This document shows positions 10,830-23,800 of a stretch of 64,000 nucleotides of DNA, in pieces. The position numbers and the translations under genes were made by a program. Under the pieces are notes generated by a model that saw nothing but the letters and a program-made list of their open reading frames with translations, had not been told where the DNA came from and did no database searches. The DNA is taken from contig CP136061.1 of NCBI GenBank assembly GCA_032622095.1, positions 35,963,797-36,027,796 on the forward strand, in the 5' to 3' direction. Origin of the DNA: Siphonodentalium dalli. Lineage: Eukaryota; Mollusca; Scaphopoda; Gadilida; Siphonodentaliidae. Positions within the stretch are counted from its first letter, which is position 1, and each line of letters starts with the position of its first letter.

Positions 10830-13189
10830 ATTGTTTTTATTTTTGGTCAAATTTTCCATATCTCACAACTGAAAAGTTCACAACAAATAGAAATTGAAAA
10901 TATCGCAACGTCCTTGTTATATTCATGTGTATGTGAGAGAGAATACGATATAATTTCACCAAATGGTCACAGTAGCTTCTAATGAGTGATCCGGTATCGA
11001 TAATATATTTTTTTATAATTGATTAATCTGGTGTGGGCATTTATAATTCAGTATGTAGCGTGTGTCCGATAAGCAAAACACTCAACACCGGGGGTACCCC
11101 ACTAAGCCCACCGCGGATCACTATGATTTACGGTGATTTTATTCGCAGTGATCCAGCGGATTAATATGAATCAACAGAAAGCCTGCATGGAGACTGACCA
11201 AAGCTCACCAAACTACTTAGGATATCGATGTATTTTTATAACAGTATTAACTAAATATTGATAAGTGTCTTGTCTTGACTTGTACAAGCGTTAAATGACA
11301 GCGAAAATGACAATTTGTGGAAATTGTAAACTATGCAATGCTATTCCCGTTGCATATACAGAAGGGTCGTGGTTACCGGTGATCGATGGTGTGTCGTACA
11401 TGGTGATTACAGGTGATCCATGGTGCGCCGTGGTGATTACAGGTGATCTGCAATGATCTGCAATGATTTATTCTCATGATACATGACAGATGCGTATGGA
11501 GATTAACATAACTTATATACAAAAATTGGTATCAAGTATATACAATATGTACAACTGTATGGCGGCATTGGATATCATGTAGTTACGATTATAATATTAT
11601 ATGTACTCATTTGAAAGGTTGCATACGTAGCAATAACTAAATAGTTCAGATGGTATGTCAACCAGGCGGATTTTCGTCGAACCTCTTAAAATGGTAAGTG
11701 TAAATTTGCATATCGGAGACTATAAATTACATGCATATTTAAAAATCATACTAAAATATTTCATAAAATAGTCTGTGTAATTTTGAAAGTGTAAAGCGTG
11801 AGTGAGTTGCGATCGAAAGCCCCCCTCCCAAAAATACCAGGACATCATTATTGCTATTGTCATTATGCTGTATTTTAATATATGAATATGTCCATGTATA
11901 TATTGTTGTTAATAAAAAAACGCCGTATTTGACATGCGTCTTGTACATTGAGAAGTTCGATCGATGGTGTGTCGCAGTTATTTATGTTCGTGGTCGTATT
12001 TAAGCAAGTTTGGATAAAACTACCATCACCATGTTTTTGTTTTTAAATAATTTTTATTTAAATCAAAACAAGCTTATTTTTACATGTATTATACAGTTTA
12101 GAAAAAAACATAACATAAAAAACAGAGACAATCATATTTTAAAGACAAAGAGGGCATGTCGGTATAGCATGTTTAATTTCGTTTTTTTGTAGGGAGAGGT
12201 TTCCCTTTATGGAAAGTGATAGAGTTGTGAGAAAGTGTGTAGTTTAAGTTTGTTTTCTAAATTAATGTCATGTGGCATAACAGTTAAGTAGGGTTTGAGT
12301 CAGTGTGTTAATGTTATTCCTCGGTTTTAGCGGTCCATTAGGAATATACAAGAGGTATTGGGTGATTGAACGAGCCTGATTAAATTTCCACACTACAACA
12401 GTTTCTGGTATCATCATATATGGTGAATAATATGGAGGGGAGATATAAAGGAAAGATCTCACCAGATATAGTCCCTGATAGCATTTATTCCATATCAGAC
12501 ATCATAACATCATGCCATACAAGTGGCCACATTGTACACAATCATCTTCTAATACATGAAGGACATCTATGTCTTTATGCGAGTAATTCGTATCAGCTCA
12601 CGTACATATATATAATCAGTAGACTCCGATCGATTTGACCAAAGTCACACATAAACTACATCAAGTCTTCCATAGAAACATCTCATGCTATCAATACATC
12701 AACTTGATAATCATTCATACAATGTCAGACAATCATATTTTCAAGATGTCGCCTGAAACTCACCAACGAGACTGACTCTTTCTGAATATTGTCAGAACGA
12801 GATTTACCAATAATTAGCCAAGTGTGAAAAATAGGGTTGACTGCACATGGACAAAATATTGGGCTAAGTTGAGAAAATTAGATGCGGGGATAGTTTGGAC
12901 TAAACACGAGACCATAGTGAGAGTGTAATGCTAGATGATCGCGCGCAACTGCAAATGAACGTATAAACGCTAGTGCATACATATTAATAATAAAACATAT
13001 TAATTGCCTATGTTACATTAATGTATTATCAATGTGTGGTACTGGTGATGGTTATAGTTGGTTGCTTTTAAGGTATTCGCTTTTCTTTTCTTACATATGA
13101 ATAGAAGCATACTACAATAATCTGTATTAAAAGTGCCAACGTACCACCACCATGTTGCTTACACCATATCGCTCGCTTATCCTGACCTA
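10830..13189. other. No gene; one transposon-end relic
   Basis: AT-rich, with no supported coding region. Near 11049-11085 is a left-end-like sequence (CAGTATGTAGCG ... GATAAGCAAAACACTCAAC) related to the MITE at 2289. A matching right-type end lies near 14020-14069, so the two may bound one decayed ~3-kb element. Short GTGATCTGCAATGATC-like direct repeats occur at 11400-11470. Confidence 0.4.
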
Positions 13190-13276
13190 TTGACCTTTCG
13201 GGGTTGAGTGGGTCGCCGTGATCTTTCGGGGTTGAGTGGGTCGCCGTGACCTTTCGGGGTTGAGTGGGTCGCCGTG
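13190..13276. repeat. ~30-bp minisatellite, three units
   Basis: Three near-identical units of 'tttcggggttgagtgggtcgccgtga' follow one another. The repeat is open in one minus-strand frame, but the short protein it would give is an artefact. Confidence 0.8.
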
Positions 13277-13960
13277 AGCGTTCTCCTGAAAATAAGCTCA
13301 TATTGAACTTATTTTAAAAACAACAACAAATAAAAGGCCGCTCGGCCACAGTGTCCCAAGTATGACCCGAACCGGTGGCTTCATTTGGAGAAGAAGTATG
13401 CTATATGGATACTTCACTTGTGCATTGTATCATTACTGACATGCATACAAATAACCAAATCTTTAAAAAAAACTCTTACAGTCAAAATATAACCTCAAAC
13501 TGGCACAAAATGAAGAAAATTACAATAAAAATTGAATTTTCTGTCGAAAAGCCCATAACTCTGAGAAAAATCATCGGAGCAAACCTGTATTTTGGTCTGA
13601 TAAACTCACCTATGAAATTTGCTTTTGATCTAATAACCGAAACTAAAGTTATCATCTGGAAACCATTTCCGGACTGACAGACACCGGCTATTTTAATAGT
13701 CTCCCGAAACATTTGTTTCGGGGGACAATAAGCCCATATCTGAATTACGTTCTATATGAACCTAAAACTCGTTATTTTAAACCGTCCATTATGGCGGGAC
13801 TATTTCATTACGAAAGAAACCAATATTCTCATTATTTAATCTACCGTTTTTCATCGACACGACATACCAGATCACGCTCTTTATAATGTGTTTTCACTCC
13901 GGTCCGCGCCATTCAACATTCAACACTGTGTGCTTATTTCAGAACCTGTATGGATATTGT
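13277..13960. mobile_element. Dispersed inverted-repeat element, copy A
   Basis: It starts near 13283 with TTCTCCTGAAAATAAGCTCA and ends near 13955 with TGCTTATTTCAGAACC, which form short inverted ends. Another copy (42903-43078) starts TTCTCCTGAACATAAGCTCA and shares 'cgctctttat.gtgtgttttcactc' before its right end. The body has no recognisable coding sequence. Confidence 0.4.
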
Positions 13961-14019
13961 GGTCTAATATTAACCTATCTGCATGAAGATATGTTGCAGC
14001 GAGTCACTCTCCCAGAAAA

Positions 14020-14735
14020 TTCGTCACAGTGTTGAGTGTTTTGCTGATCGCATACTCTTTACGAACTTTGACATCAAGTAGACAGTCGGCTGCATGGATG
14101 ATGAAGAATATAATAATGACAGTTATATTGCGATTAACCATTTACTTCTCTAACATGCTTTTAAACATTACCATATTAAAGGCACATGAGGCCTTAATTG
14201 TCGAAAATATTCATATTTGTTCCAATCACCGTAAACAGAAAAACATTAAAACGCATACAGTTTCGTTCATATATACCATGACCATCGCGTAAACAGCATG
14301 TTATCATAAAGATTTATATATTTTACTTAAGCAAGAGCCTGATTGTGTTCCAAAAGACAGCACAATGCTGCTGGCTAATCACACACAAATGACATAAACG
14401 CTCTTTATTCGTTCCATATCAGGAATTCACCAACAAAGAACGCTCTTTATGTTTACCATCATAATATAAACAAACACCAGAAAAGTAACTTTTTATGCTT
14501 TTGTTTACATAACAATGGTAAAATATATGACAATAAAATACTGTTTATGCGATATTTCTTATTTGTATACGGACAAAGTCTGTCTACATTTTGTTGTTCT
14601 TTCTGTTTGTGGCGGTTTTTGACGGGTGGAAATATTTTCACAGGATACCCACCGCCAAGGCCAACCGTACCTTTAACACAGTCATTTTTACAAGCCAACC
14701 AATAAACCGGCTGCAGCCATTGCAGGCCCTGCTCT
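14020..14735. other. No gene recognised
   Basis: It begins with the right-end relic of the TA MITE family (TGTTGAGTGTTTTGC) and includes inverted copies of the AATAAAGAGCGTT motif near 14400-14455. A 79-codon minus-strand frame at 14459-14698 matches no family I know. Confidence 0.35.
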
Positions 14736-14739
14736 AGTT

Positions 14740-15005
14740 TGATCAGAACATGTTCTGATACTCAACAGTATGACCAGCTGACTGATACTCGTTTAACTCA
14801 AGAGTGGTGCGAAGCCGATACAGTACGAGTGTACAAGGGTCACAACTTGACGCGGGATTTGAAACGGCGAACAATCCGACAAGTGCACGTCGCTTAAAGC
14901 GAACAAACCACTGATGTGTGAACACTCGCAATAGACCAGCGATGCGCTGCGAACTCTTATCGTTGTGTGTACAGCGAACCACTGGATCACTAACCCATAA
15001 GCTTC
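14740..15005 (-). mobile_element. tRNA-derived SINE, minus strand copy
   Basis: Read on the minus strand, it begins near 15001 with GTGATCCAGTGGTTCGC, like a tRNA A-box region. About 100 bp later is a second tRNA-like stretch with TTTAAGCGACGTGCACTTG and a B-box-like GTTTCAAATCCCGCG. This matches the plus-strand SINE at 25572-26012 along most of its head. The tail is not preserved. It is likely a 3'-truncated insertion. Confidence 0.6.
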
Positions 15006-16021
15006 AACACACATCATTTTCTGTGTTGTGAAAGAATGAAATATAGATTTGATGATAATTGTCATAATACAGCTGCTGATATAGACTACTATATACAATA
15101 TAGATGGTGGCAGTTTCTTCCTCAAATAAAAGCTACCAAACGCAGCCCAAAACTGACTCAGGCAACACATTTAATCGGCGATTGAAGCAGGCATATAACG
15201 AGTACTCAACAATGACAACCCGTGATACATATATCCGATAAAAGTTATAGGAACAAGAACTCTATTAAACACTGTCCATATATAATGGTAGTCATTTCGA
15301 GATGTTTAATCTACGTTTCAATATTATTTTTGGATCTATGAATGCAACATTGAGATGGGAAGAGATGGCCGATAGGTATGTCGGAACTTCATAAGTTCAT
15401 CGCCTCATTAAAGACTAAACATTTGGAGGCCGGGGTTCTAATTTCATAGACACCACAAACAATCCAGACATAAGAAACAAATATATCACAGAATTATTTT
15501 AATATCTTCCAACATACCATTTTCGGATACTATATCGGGAATTTCATACATCTCCCGATATTTCCATTTTCCAAATCTGATTCGGTCGCTGATTCTTGAT
15601 ATATTATCCAGTTCAGTTTCGAGAAATCTAACAACACATAATCCTAGCCACCTCCTTTTCTTAACTGAGACATTTTTCAGTCAACGGTTTTTGAGCGATT
15701 TCACTTTCAGTGTTGAGTAAAAAGTTTACTCAATTCCTTGAGTAGAAATAGTTTACTCAAAGTTTTACTCAACGTTGCTAGGGGCCATAACAGCGCTGAA
15801 GTGAGTACTTGTTGAGTAACATCTTGCTCAACGAGATTTTGAGTATAGCGCAACACTTGGGTCTGTATTAGAACAAAGCAAATTGCAGCGTCATTGCTTT
15901 TGGCGCTACCAGTTTGGACGATTTTAAAATTCGGTGAATTCTGTAGTAGGTTGTTGAATGATAGAATCATTGACAGCTGGTAAACATGAAGAAAACATGA
16001 AAAACAAGACCGTCGGGTCGT

Positions 16022-16205
16022 CGACGTTTTACTGGACCATTAATAGGTCTCGGTGGTGAACAATAATATACTTTTAAAAAATCGATATCTAATAACTCTG
16101 GGCTTTGAAAGGTGGGTTCCTCGATTCGAATCAAATATATTTTTTTACCCCCGAATCCAAATAAATTGTAATTGAGGGGCGCTTAATCGGATTAAGCATC
16201 TTTAA
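16022..16205. repeat. 5'-truncated copy of the 43377 TTAA MITE
   Basis: This stretch matches 43637-43812 closely ('aaaatcgatatct', 'gaggggcgcttaatcgga') and ends in TTAA at 16202-16205. The left half found in the 43-kb copy is missing. Confidence 0.6.
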
Positions 16206-16330
16206 AACATCGCAAAGTGAGTGGCACACGTGTAGTTGGCAGCGGCTTCGTGTGTCCATCATTCAATCGTGGTATTGAGACAGGATGAAAGTAAGAACAG
16301 TTCACCTCATTGTTTTGACATTACATGTAT

Positions 16331-16440
16331 ATGGCTTTCTCACGTGATTCGATCGTCCTAGTACCACCATGACTCATACAACATACCTCACGTGATTCGA
16401 TCGTCCTAGTATCACCATGACTCATACAACACACCTCACG
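16331..16440. repeat. 57-bp direct tandem duplication
   Basis: Two adjacent near-identical blocks start CTCACGTGATTCGATCGTCC and continue to 'catgactcatacaacatac', followed by the beginning of a third. Each carries the palindrome CACGTG. Confidence 0.75.
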
Positions 16441-17580
16441 GGATGCACCCCACGACTAACGGGTTCTACATTAGGGGATTCGTACACATCGCAATGGGGC
16501 CATAGATCTATCCTACCATGGGCACACATATAGAGCAATTCAGCTCCCATGTTAATAGTAAGTTTTCGGTGAAGTTATGAGTTGTTAATTTAAAGACGCA
16601 TATGTCCGATGTGACACCAAATAATTCCGAATTACCATGTCAATATTCCACTTGCCCGACAAACAAATATATGTAAAATACTAACACTCACCAATGGTAT
16701 CACAATGGAATCGTGAAAATATACTAAACCATCCGTATGTAACGAATATTAGAGGGTATCACCCCGCCCCCTGAATCCTGAATACTAGTTAATTTTGGGG
16801 GGTGAATCCTGAATACATGTTAAGAAATAATATGCGATAAATGACATACAAATTGACTGTTTTAACATCAGACAGATACAAGCAGAAGTTACATAGACAC
16901 ATTATGATCCATTATACCCGACATGCTATTGGAGTAGAGTGTTATGGGCGTTATGATGCCGTTATGATACGATTAATGATACACTATGATGGCATGGTGG
17001 TCGAATATGCCCAATAAGCTATTCTACCCACTCATTCATACAGATAACTAGCACAAACTATTATTTTGCACCATCAAAACCTGCGTCCAAGATGTTTTGC
17101 TTGAACCCGAATACCAGTTAATTCCGGGGTATGAATCCCGCCTACGGCTTCTAAAACACCCTGAATTCCGCGTACCGAACGGGGGGGGGGTGATACCCTC
17201 ATATTACATACTCATAATTGAAGACAAGCATTGGAATGTTTGCTCGTCCCACAAAATGTCAAAAAGTTTTGAAAATTGTAAAGTAGATATCTTGCCATCA
17301 AAACTTTCTATTATTGGGCTCATGATAACCGTATAATTATTGCCCTGTCCAGAAATTGCAAAAATACAGTTAGTTGTGTATATCGGGGGGGGGGGGGTGG
17401 GGGTCTTTAACAACTCCGATTGACAAACATTGCAATCAACTAATGTTCAAAACAATTACATTATGGGTTCCATATAAAAAAATAATCTATTGGAGGTGGT
17501 ATTACATGATAATTTCACCAATGCACGAACCCGCTATGTATTATCATCTTCTGACGCTGTCATTAATACATTTCCATCTG

Positions 17581-17807
17581 TTACATGTCAATTTGACATA
17601 TATATTCAAAGTGACCGGTCCCGCATCCTCTGTCATTGAACTTCATTCCCTTTGGACGGTAAATCTCGACGCAATTCTCTCCAGTACCGCTGGGTTCACC
17701 GTTGCCCCAATACTGGAAGGTCATCGACGAACCGTCGCTGTACTTCCATGTCCCTAGATGTCCCGCCTCTGATCCGTCCACATAGAAGTCGCCTTTTCCG
17801 CTGTACG
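17581..17807 (-). CDS. Lectin gene exon 4: C-terminal half of the C-type lectin domain
   Basis: Minus-strand acceptor TTGCTGCTTTCAG precedes 17807 (phase 1), and the exon reads to a TAA stop at 17581-17583. It encodes residues 180-254. Hallmarks are a GxWKYSDGSSM core, the GEPSG loop (residues 216-220), ENC (Cys225), the KFND motif (235-238), Cys241 and a terminal YIC (Cys250). In calcium-binding lectins the loop is usually EPN or QPD and the later motif WND; here they are EPS and FND. Sugar binding is therefore plausible but of uncertain specificity. There is no domain or tail after the lectin fold. Confidence 0.88.
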
Positions 17808-20800
17808 CTGAAAGCAGCAAATGAGATATGAGAGAAGTTTCTTGTATCCACAGAATCCACGTGGGGCAAAAAACATTCGTTTCGGAAAACATAACGACTA
17901 GGATTAGGATTATTATTGAATAGCGAATTAAGTTAGCATGAATATCGTCCTGCAAACAGGGGGGGGGGGGGGGGTCTGAATTTTTTTCAGACACGTATGC
18001 TGATTTTTTCCTTTCGACCTTTGTTGAGACCCACCCACCCCCGCGTCCTAAATTTGTTTCGTTTTCGGCAGATTTTTCCAGACCATTTTGGACACCCACC
18101 CCCTTTTAACACTAACACAGATTTGCGGGGGAAAATTCACTGTGAACAGCTGAGTCAAAAAGACTTGCAGGGAAAATTTTGAGTTGCGGAAAAAAAAGTT
18201 GTTGGTCACCACCCACCCACCCCGGCATACGTGCCCGGAACCCCCCCTGCTGCAGACTGAACTTTGTTGTGGTGTCTCATCCGCCCCCCCCCTCCGAACG
18301 AACTTTTGTCAGAACTTTCAACACTTGGAAATTTCATACCTGGCACAACACTAGTTGCATATTGTCCAACCTTATAAGCGGGATATCAGGTTGGACATTT
18401 GCAACACTTGGAAAGTTTGAGGCCAGCCAGTCCTAGGATATTCAATTTTAATATTCCGATTTCAAAATGTTCTCACACCGGACCCAACCATGAACTTTTC
18501 ATCTCAAAATGTTCTCATGCACGGCCACACGATTGCTGAGCCATTCAGAATTGGCTACCACCCATGCATGTGAGGGAGCAGTTGGGAAACATCAAAGCTA
18601 GAATCATATAGCTACTTGCCACATCCATGTACCATTTGTATTCACATCGATAATTTCTTCCAGCGTAACTGTCAAGGGCGTCATCTGGCGAATCGCCAAA
18701 TTCACTACTATACAAATTTAGCTTAACATTACAGTCAAATGTTTGATACATACATAGCCTTGCAATCTATATTTACATCTTCCTTAAATATCACAATAGA
18801 TATAGATATGCACATATTTATGCTCGTTCTAATTGGTAATCCATAAACATACGCTGAAAGATGTTATTCGACATAATGCAAATTCAAATTGTTTTCTCAC
18901 CATGTACAAACGTTTCTGTTATCGCCTTTTGTCATCTTATAACAATGTATTGTCAATTTTGTACGGGAGAGGGACTACCTAAGTTGAAATAACTTGTGCC
19001 CCGATCCCTTTTGTATATTTATATACGAATAAAATATGTTTAAAGTAAAAGTAAGAAAAAGAGTTGGTTAATTTGGATCTGCCTACCATGTTGAACCGAA
19101 ACATTTATTTCTTGCTGAAAAATCGTTCTTGTTCACAGAAATATTGTTTTCCAAACATACTCATCAAACGGATATTGCAATAATGCTATCATTTGTAATC
19201 CAAAATGGTGAAGTAGTTATCTGACAAATATATGTAGAAAGAAGTTAACAGCAATTTGGAACTGTTTGCGAGATACTGGATTTTAGCTACCCCTCCTACA
19301 AACATTTATTTATTGATTTTAATGGGACCCAAAATGAATCGACTGCCGAAAGTTTGGTTCAGATACCGTTTAATTGATTATAGATGTGTTAAGGCTTCCA
19401 GACCCCAGTTAAACCAACATATTTTATTGATAACAGGTCATTCTGCATGCATTAACATCGATTTCGTAGTACTAAACTATTTGTTATAAAGAACACATGA
19501 CAAAATATATAACTCATATGGCTATGTACTTATCTGAACATCACACATGTAGAAAAAAATTGACAGATTTGTGACCGTTTTGGATTTTAGCTACCGCTCC
19601 CCCGAACACGTTTTGTTTATGATAACGACAGCAAATCCTTTGTTAAATGATTACAATGCGACCAAATCATGATCCATGTGATGAAAACCGGATCCATAGA
19701 CACCGCAAGCGTGGTTAAAGATGTCCTCAGGCTTCCGAACCACCAGTTACAAAACATTTGATTTATATAACATGTAATATTATATTAATATATAGCGATT
19801 TTGTAGAACTGAAGTAATTGTTATATGCGACACATTATATATACAAACATGTATATAGAGCAAAATCATTGATGTTGCCATATTAATTGTTAGTGCCCCT
19901 CTAAATCTACCAACATTTTGAGGAGATTACTCAAAATAAGCATCTAATGCTTGTTGTCAAATCCTCCTTTCCCTCCAATTCTCTCTACATATATACATGT
20001 GTCATGCTCATTAATTATATATTTTATTTGGGACGAAATAGATATTGCTTAAACCAGATCTATCAAAAATATAAAGACAAAAATGGATAATGTATACAAT
20101 GGGAGTCCGAGGTGGCAAGCGTTAGCTCAAACATGTTCTATGTTTTGAGGTCCCCCCTACACTATTATAAGTATTGAACACACCACGCACTGAAAGAATA
20201 TATGACAACGTGGACAACGGATAGTTATATAAGGAAATACACAATGTTTATGGGTGCGATGGTTACCGAATTAGTGTGGCTCTTGGCAAAACGCGACTGC
20301 ATGGAAAATAGGCTAATTTGCTATTTTTCGAGAACACTCTACCCGATTTAAAGCCTTGAATACAATACGAACTGAAGCGATATGCTGTCTTTTTTAACCG
20401 AGAGTGTGAACGGAAAGTAGTTCTAGCAGGGAATACATAATTTATATGCGTGGTTTGTTTTCCGAAAGCCGGTGTCGCTTTACACAAAGCGGCTGATAAA
20501 TAAGAAAGACGAATTTTCCGTGGGTTCCTTTAACCATTTACCCAACAAACCGGCCAAAAACGGCCAAATAAAGCTGCAACAGCCTAAATTATCTTGGGTC
20601 TGTCTCAATAAAACCATACAAATATGGATATCATTGGAACCGGCTCATTGACCACATTGTGATGGTTACAGTTATACCCTGTGCCAATGCATTCTCTTAT
20701 ATATGCGAGTCGACCATAGGTCGCCTCGCATATATAAGAGAATGCATTGGCCTAAAAACAATATTTTTTAAAACCTTTTTACCATTTTTTCGTACATTCT

Positions 20801-23800
20801 TTAACAATTTTATATAATTTTAATGTGTTAAGCCAATGCATTCTCTTATATATGCGAGGCGACCTATGGTAGACTCGCATATATAAGAGAATGCATTGGC
20901 AAAGGGCCGTTATGTTGGGTAAAGGGTTAACCCATTTAAACTCTTGAACACAAAATGCACCGAAGCTGTATGCTCTTAATAATAATTGACACATAGTGCT
21001 ATCAGGAATAAGCAATTTATGTATGATTGGTTGTTTGGTTCCAGAAATAATGTGGTACTTTACAAAAGGTGGCTGGCAAACACTAAAGTTGAATGTTCTT
21101 TGTTTCGAACCCCCTACCCCATGTAAAGTCTTAAACACAATACGAACATAAAGGATATGCTCCCTATATTAACTGAGTGTGTGGACAAATGGGAGCTATA
21201 TAATGAATATACATTTTTAATGGCTGAGTTGGTTCCGAAGTGAACTGTGCGAATGAAAGGTAATGCTATCAGGGGATTTATCAATTGTTATGGGTGGCGT
21301 GGTTTCCTCGAAATCATGGAGCACTTTACTAAAAGCGGCTGGCAAATACGAAGGTGAAATTTCTGTTTTGAGGTCCCACTTTCCCACTTGAAGTCACCAC
21401 GTACTGAAATATACTCTCAATTTTAACTGAGGGTGTGAACAAATGTTAATGTTATCAGGGAATACACATCTGATGGGATGGTTCCGAAAGCCTATGAAAC
21501 TTATTTTTTTTGAATTTTTGATTGTGACCACTCTGTTGGTTGATTGTTGAGTATATTTCACAATCAAAAATTCAAAACTGGCATCAAGCTGGCAAAAGAA
21601 ACAGCTACTTTTCACTTTATTAGGAGACCCCAAATCCCTATTTGAAGTCTTAAAGACTCCACTAGCTGAATGGATATGCTATAATTTTGGCTGTTTTGAG
21701 CCTAGGTCACTTTACAAAAAGCAGCTGGCAAATAACTTTTTGTGACCACAGACGCTATTTTAAGTCATGAAACACCATGCACTAAATGGATATGCTCTCA
21801 GCTTTAACTGAAGGCGTGGGCATAGGGTTGACCTATCAGGAAGTAAACAATTGATATGGATGGGTTGGTTCCTGAATGATGGGAGTCTGGGCCACTTTGC
21901 AATAATCGGCTGGCAAACACGAAAGGCAAATGTTCACTGCTTTTGCGAGCCCCTACCCTATTTGAAGTCTTGGACATACTATGAACTAAAATTATATGAT
22001 ATACATTTTAAGAGGGTGTGGAGAAATGCTATTCGATCAGGACATTTACAATTACGATGGATGGGCTCGTTTCCGAAAGCCCGTAGCACCTTACAAAAAG
22101 CAAGCGACGATAAGATAGACCATTTTTTCGATGGTTTGGAGACCACCTACCCTATTATTTTACAGGCCCAGATCATCACATTACATACAAAATATTATAT
22201 AATAAATACCAGTTGAAAGAGGAACCAAACCTATATATATACACCGGAACAAATGTGGCATAGGAGTGTACACCAAGCGATAGAGATTTTCATTTTCACT
22301 CAAGACTTCCCCTTTTAATTTCCCAGAATGCATCATAATTCACAACTAAGAGTTATTCCCCTTCCATTGAGAATAAGAGACTGACAGTATTGTCCCAATC
22401 GAAATTAACATGTTCACAGTTCATTCGACCGGATAAGTTGATAATACAATGTGTTGGAAATTCCTCCTTCAAATGGTATATAATATGGCCTATGTTCTAC
22501 ATAATGTGATCTGGTGATTCGAAAATTAAGTGGGCCTTTAACGCAGTCTGTGCGATTTTCAATCTCTTATATTAGTGGAGTTTTTTGTGGCCCTGTGTTA
22601 TGACACATTTCGTGACAGAAAATGTATACTGATTTACAAGGCGGCATAGCTCATGGTGCCAAATTGAAACATGGACAGGACAGGAATAAAAATAAAAAAC
22701 TGTCAAAGGGCAAATTCGAACATAACCATACAAAACCTCATTGAAATGCCTTGTGATAATAAATACCAATACCAAACTTCATTGAGATTCTACAAACAAC
22801 AGTGTGGTCATTCTTTAGAAATAACTCCCAATGGCTAATAACCATACCAGATTTCAGTCAGACCCGATAAACCATGGCGAGATAAAAAACAATTATTTTC
22901 ATATAAACAAGAAGGATAACTCTAGAATGGAAAATGCAAACAGCGTTATTGTCATGTAAATAAAAATAAATCTCAAGAGCGAACATTAATTCCAAATATC
23001 ATTGTTATTTGATGAACCGCGAATGATTTATGTGCACGTACGGACACACACGCTAGATTTCCAGATAACAGAGTGATAACTCTACAACTGGAAAACAGAA
23101 ACGTGATTAGCTCCTCTTCATGTGAACTTCCATAGTAAATCAAATATAATTCGAATCCGGTAACCTATATGGCTGATATATATGACCAGACGGACAGACG
23201 GACGACGTCAGTCCAGAATGCATCCATTGATCTTCGAAAAGTGGTTTCATAACCAAGGTTATGCAAGTGTATTGCTGACTTACCAGGCTCGGCGAGCACA
23301 CCCACGATCATGGTCCATATATCCATGGTTGTGACCCGCAGCAAATGCCCTCCATCTGCAGCGCATGAGGATAGTCCTGTCCAGTAACTACCGTGTCCGA
23401 TTCTCAAGCAAATGTTTGTCCCGCCAGCTTAAGCGCAATTATTGAGCATTTCAAACACAAACCACTTAATTCTAATATAATTACTCTGAATTCTAATATA
23501 ATTACTCTGCATTATGACTATCAGGTAACAATTTTATAATCGTTCATTGGTAATTTTGGAAACGTTGCTAGAGCAATTGAGCATTCGAATTCTCAATTTA
23601 AGATGGCTAGCAAACCCATTCATATGTTCATACATACTTCCAAATTGATTCGGTAAATACGAGATACATGCAGTGTGAATGACACATTTTCCAAAGAAAA
23701 CAAACGTCGATATATGCCCCAAATGAAGAGAATTTCTCATCATTCCGCCCATCGCCGATAAAATCAAAACGTTTAATCCATGGTAAAAAACAAAACGGAC

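Larger units (their letters stand above)
15006..17580. other. No gene; downstream flank of the lectin gene
   Basis: This is 3' of the lectin stop codon. No AATAAA was seen on the minus strand in the roughly 580 bp after the stop. Contents: clustered TTGAGTAAA motifs at 15709-15855, a dispersed repeat (16022-16205), a short tandem duplication (16331-16440), and G runs at 17181 and 17385. Confidence 0.4.

Noticed and set aside
18545-18751. An additional lectin-gene exon between exons 3 and 4
   Set aside because: The frame has no lectin motif, and exons 3 and 4 already join in phase across one continuous C-type lectin domain.
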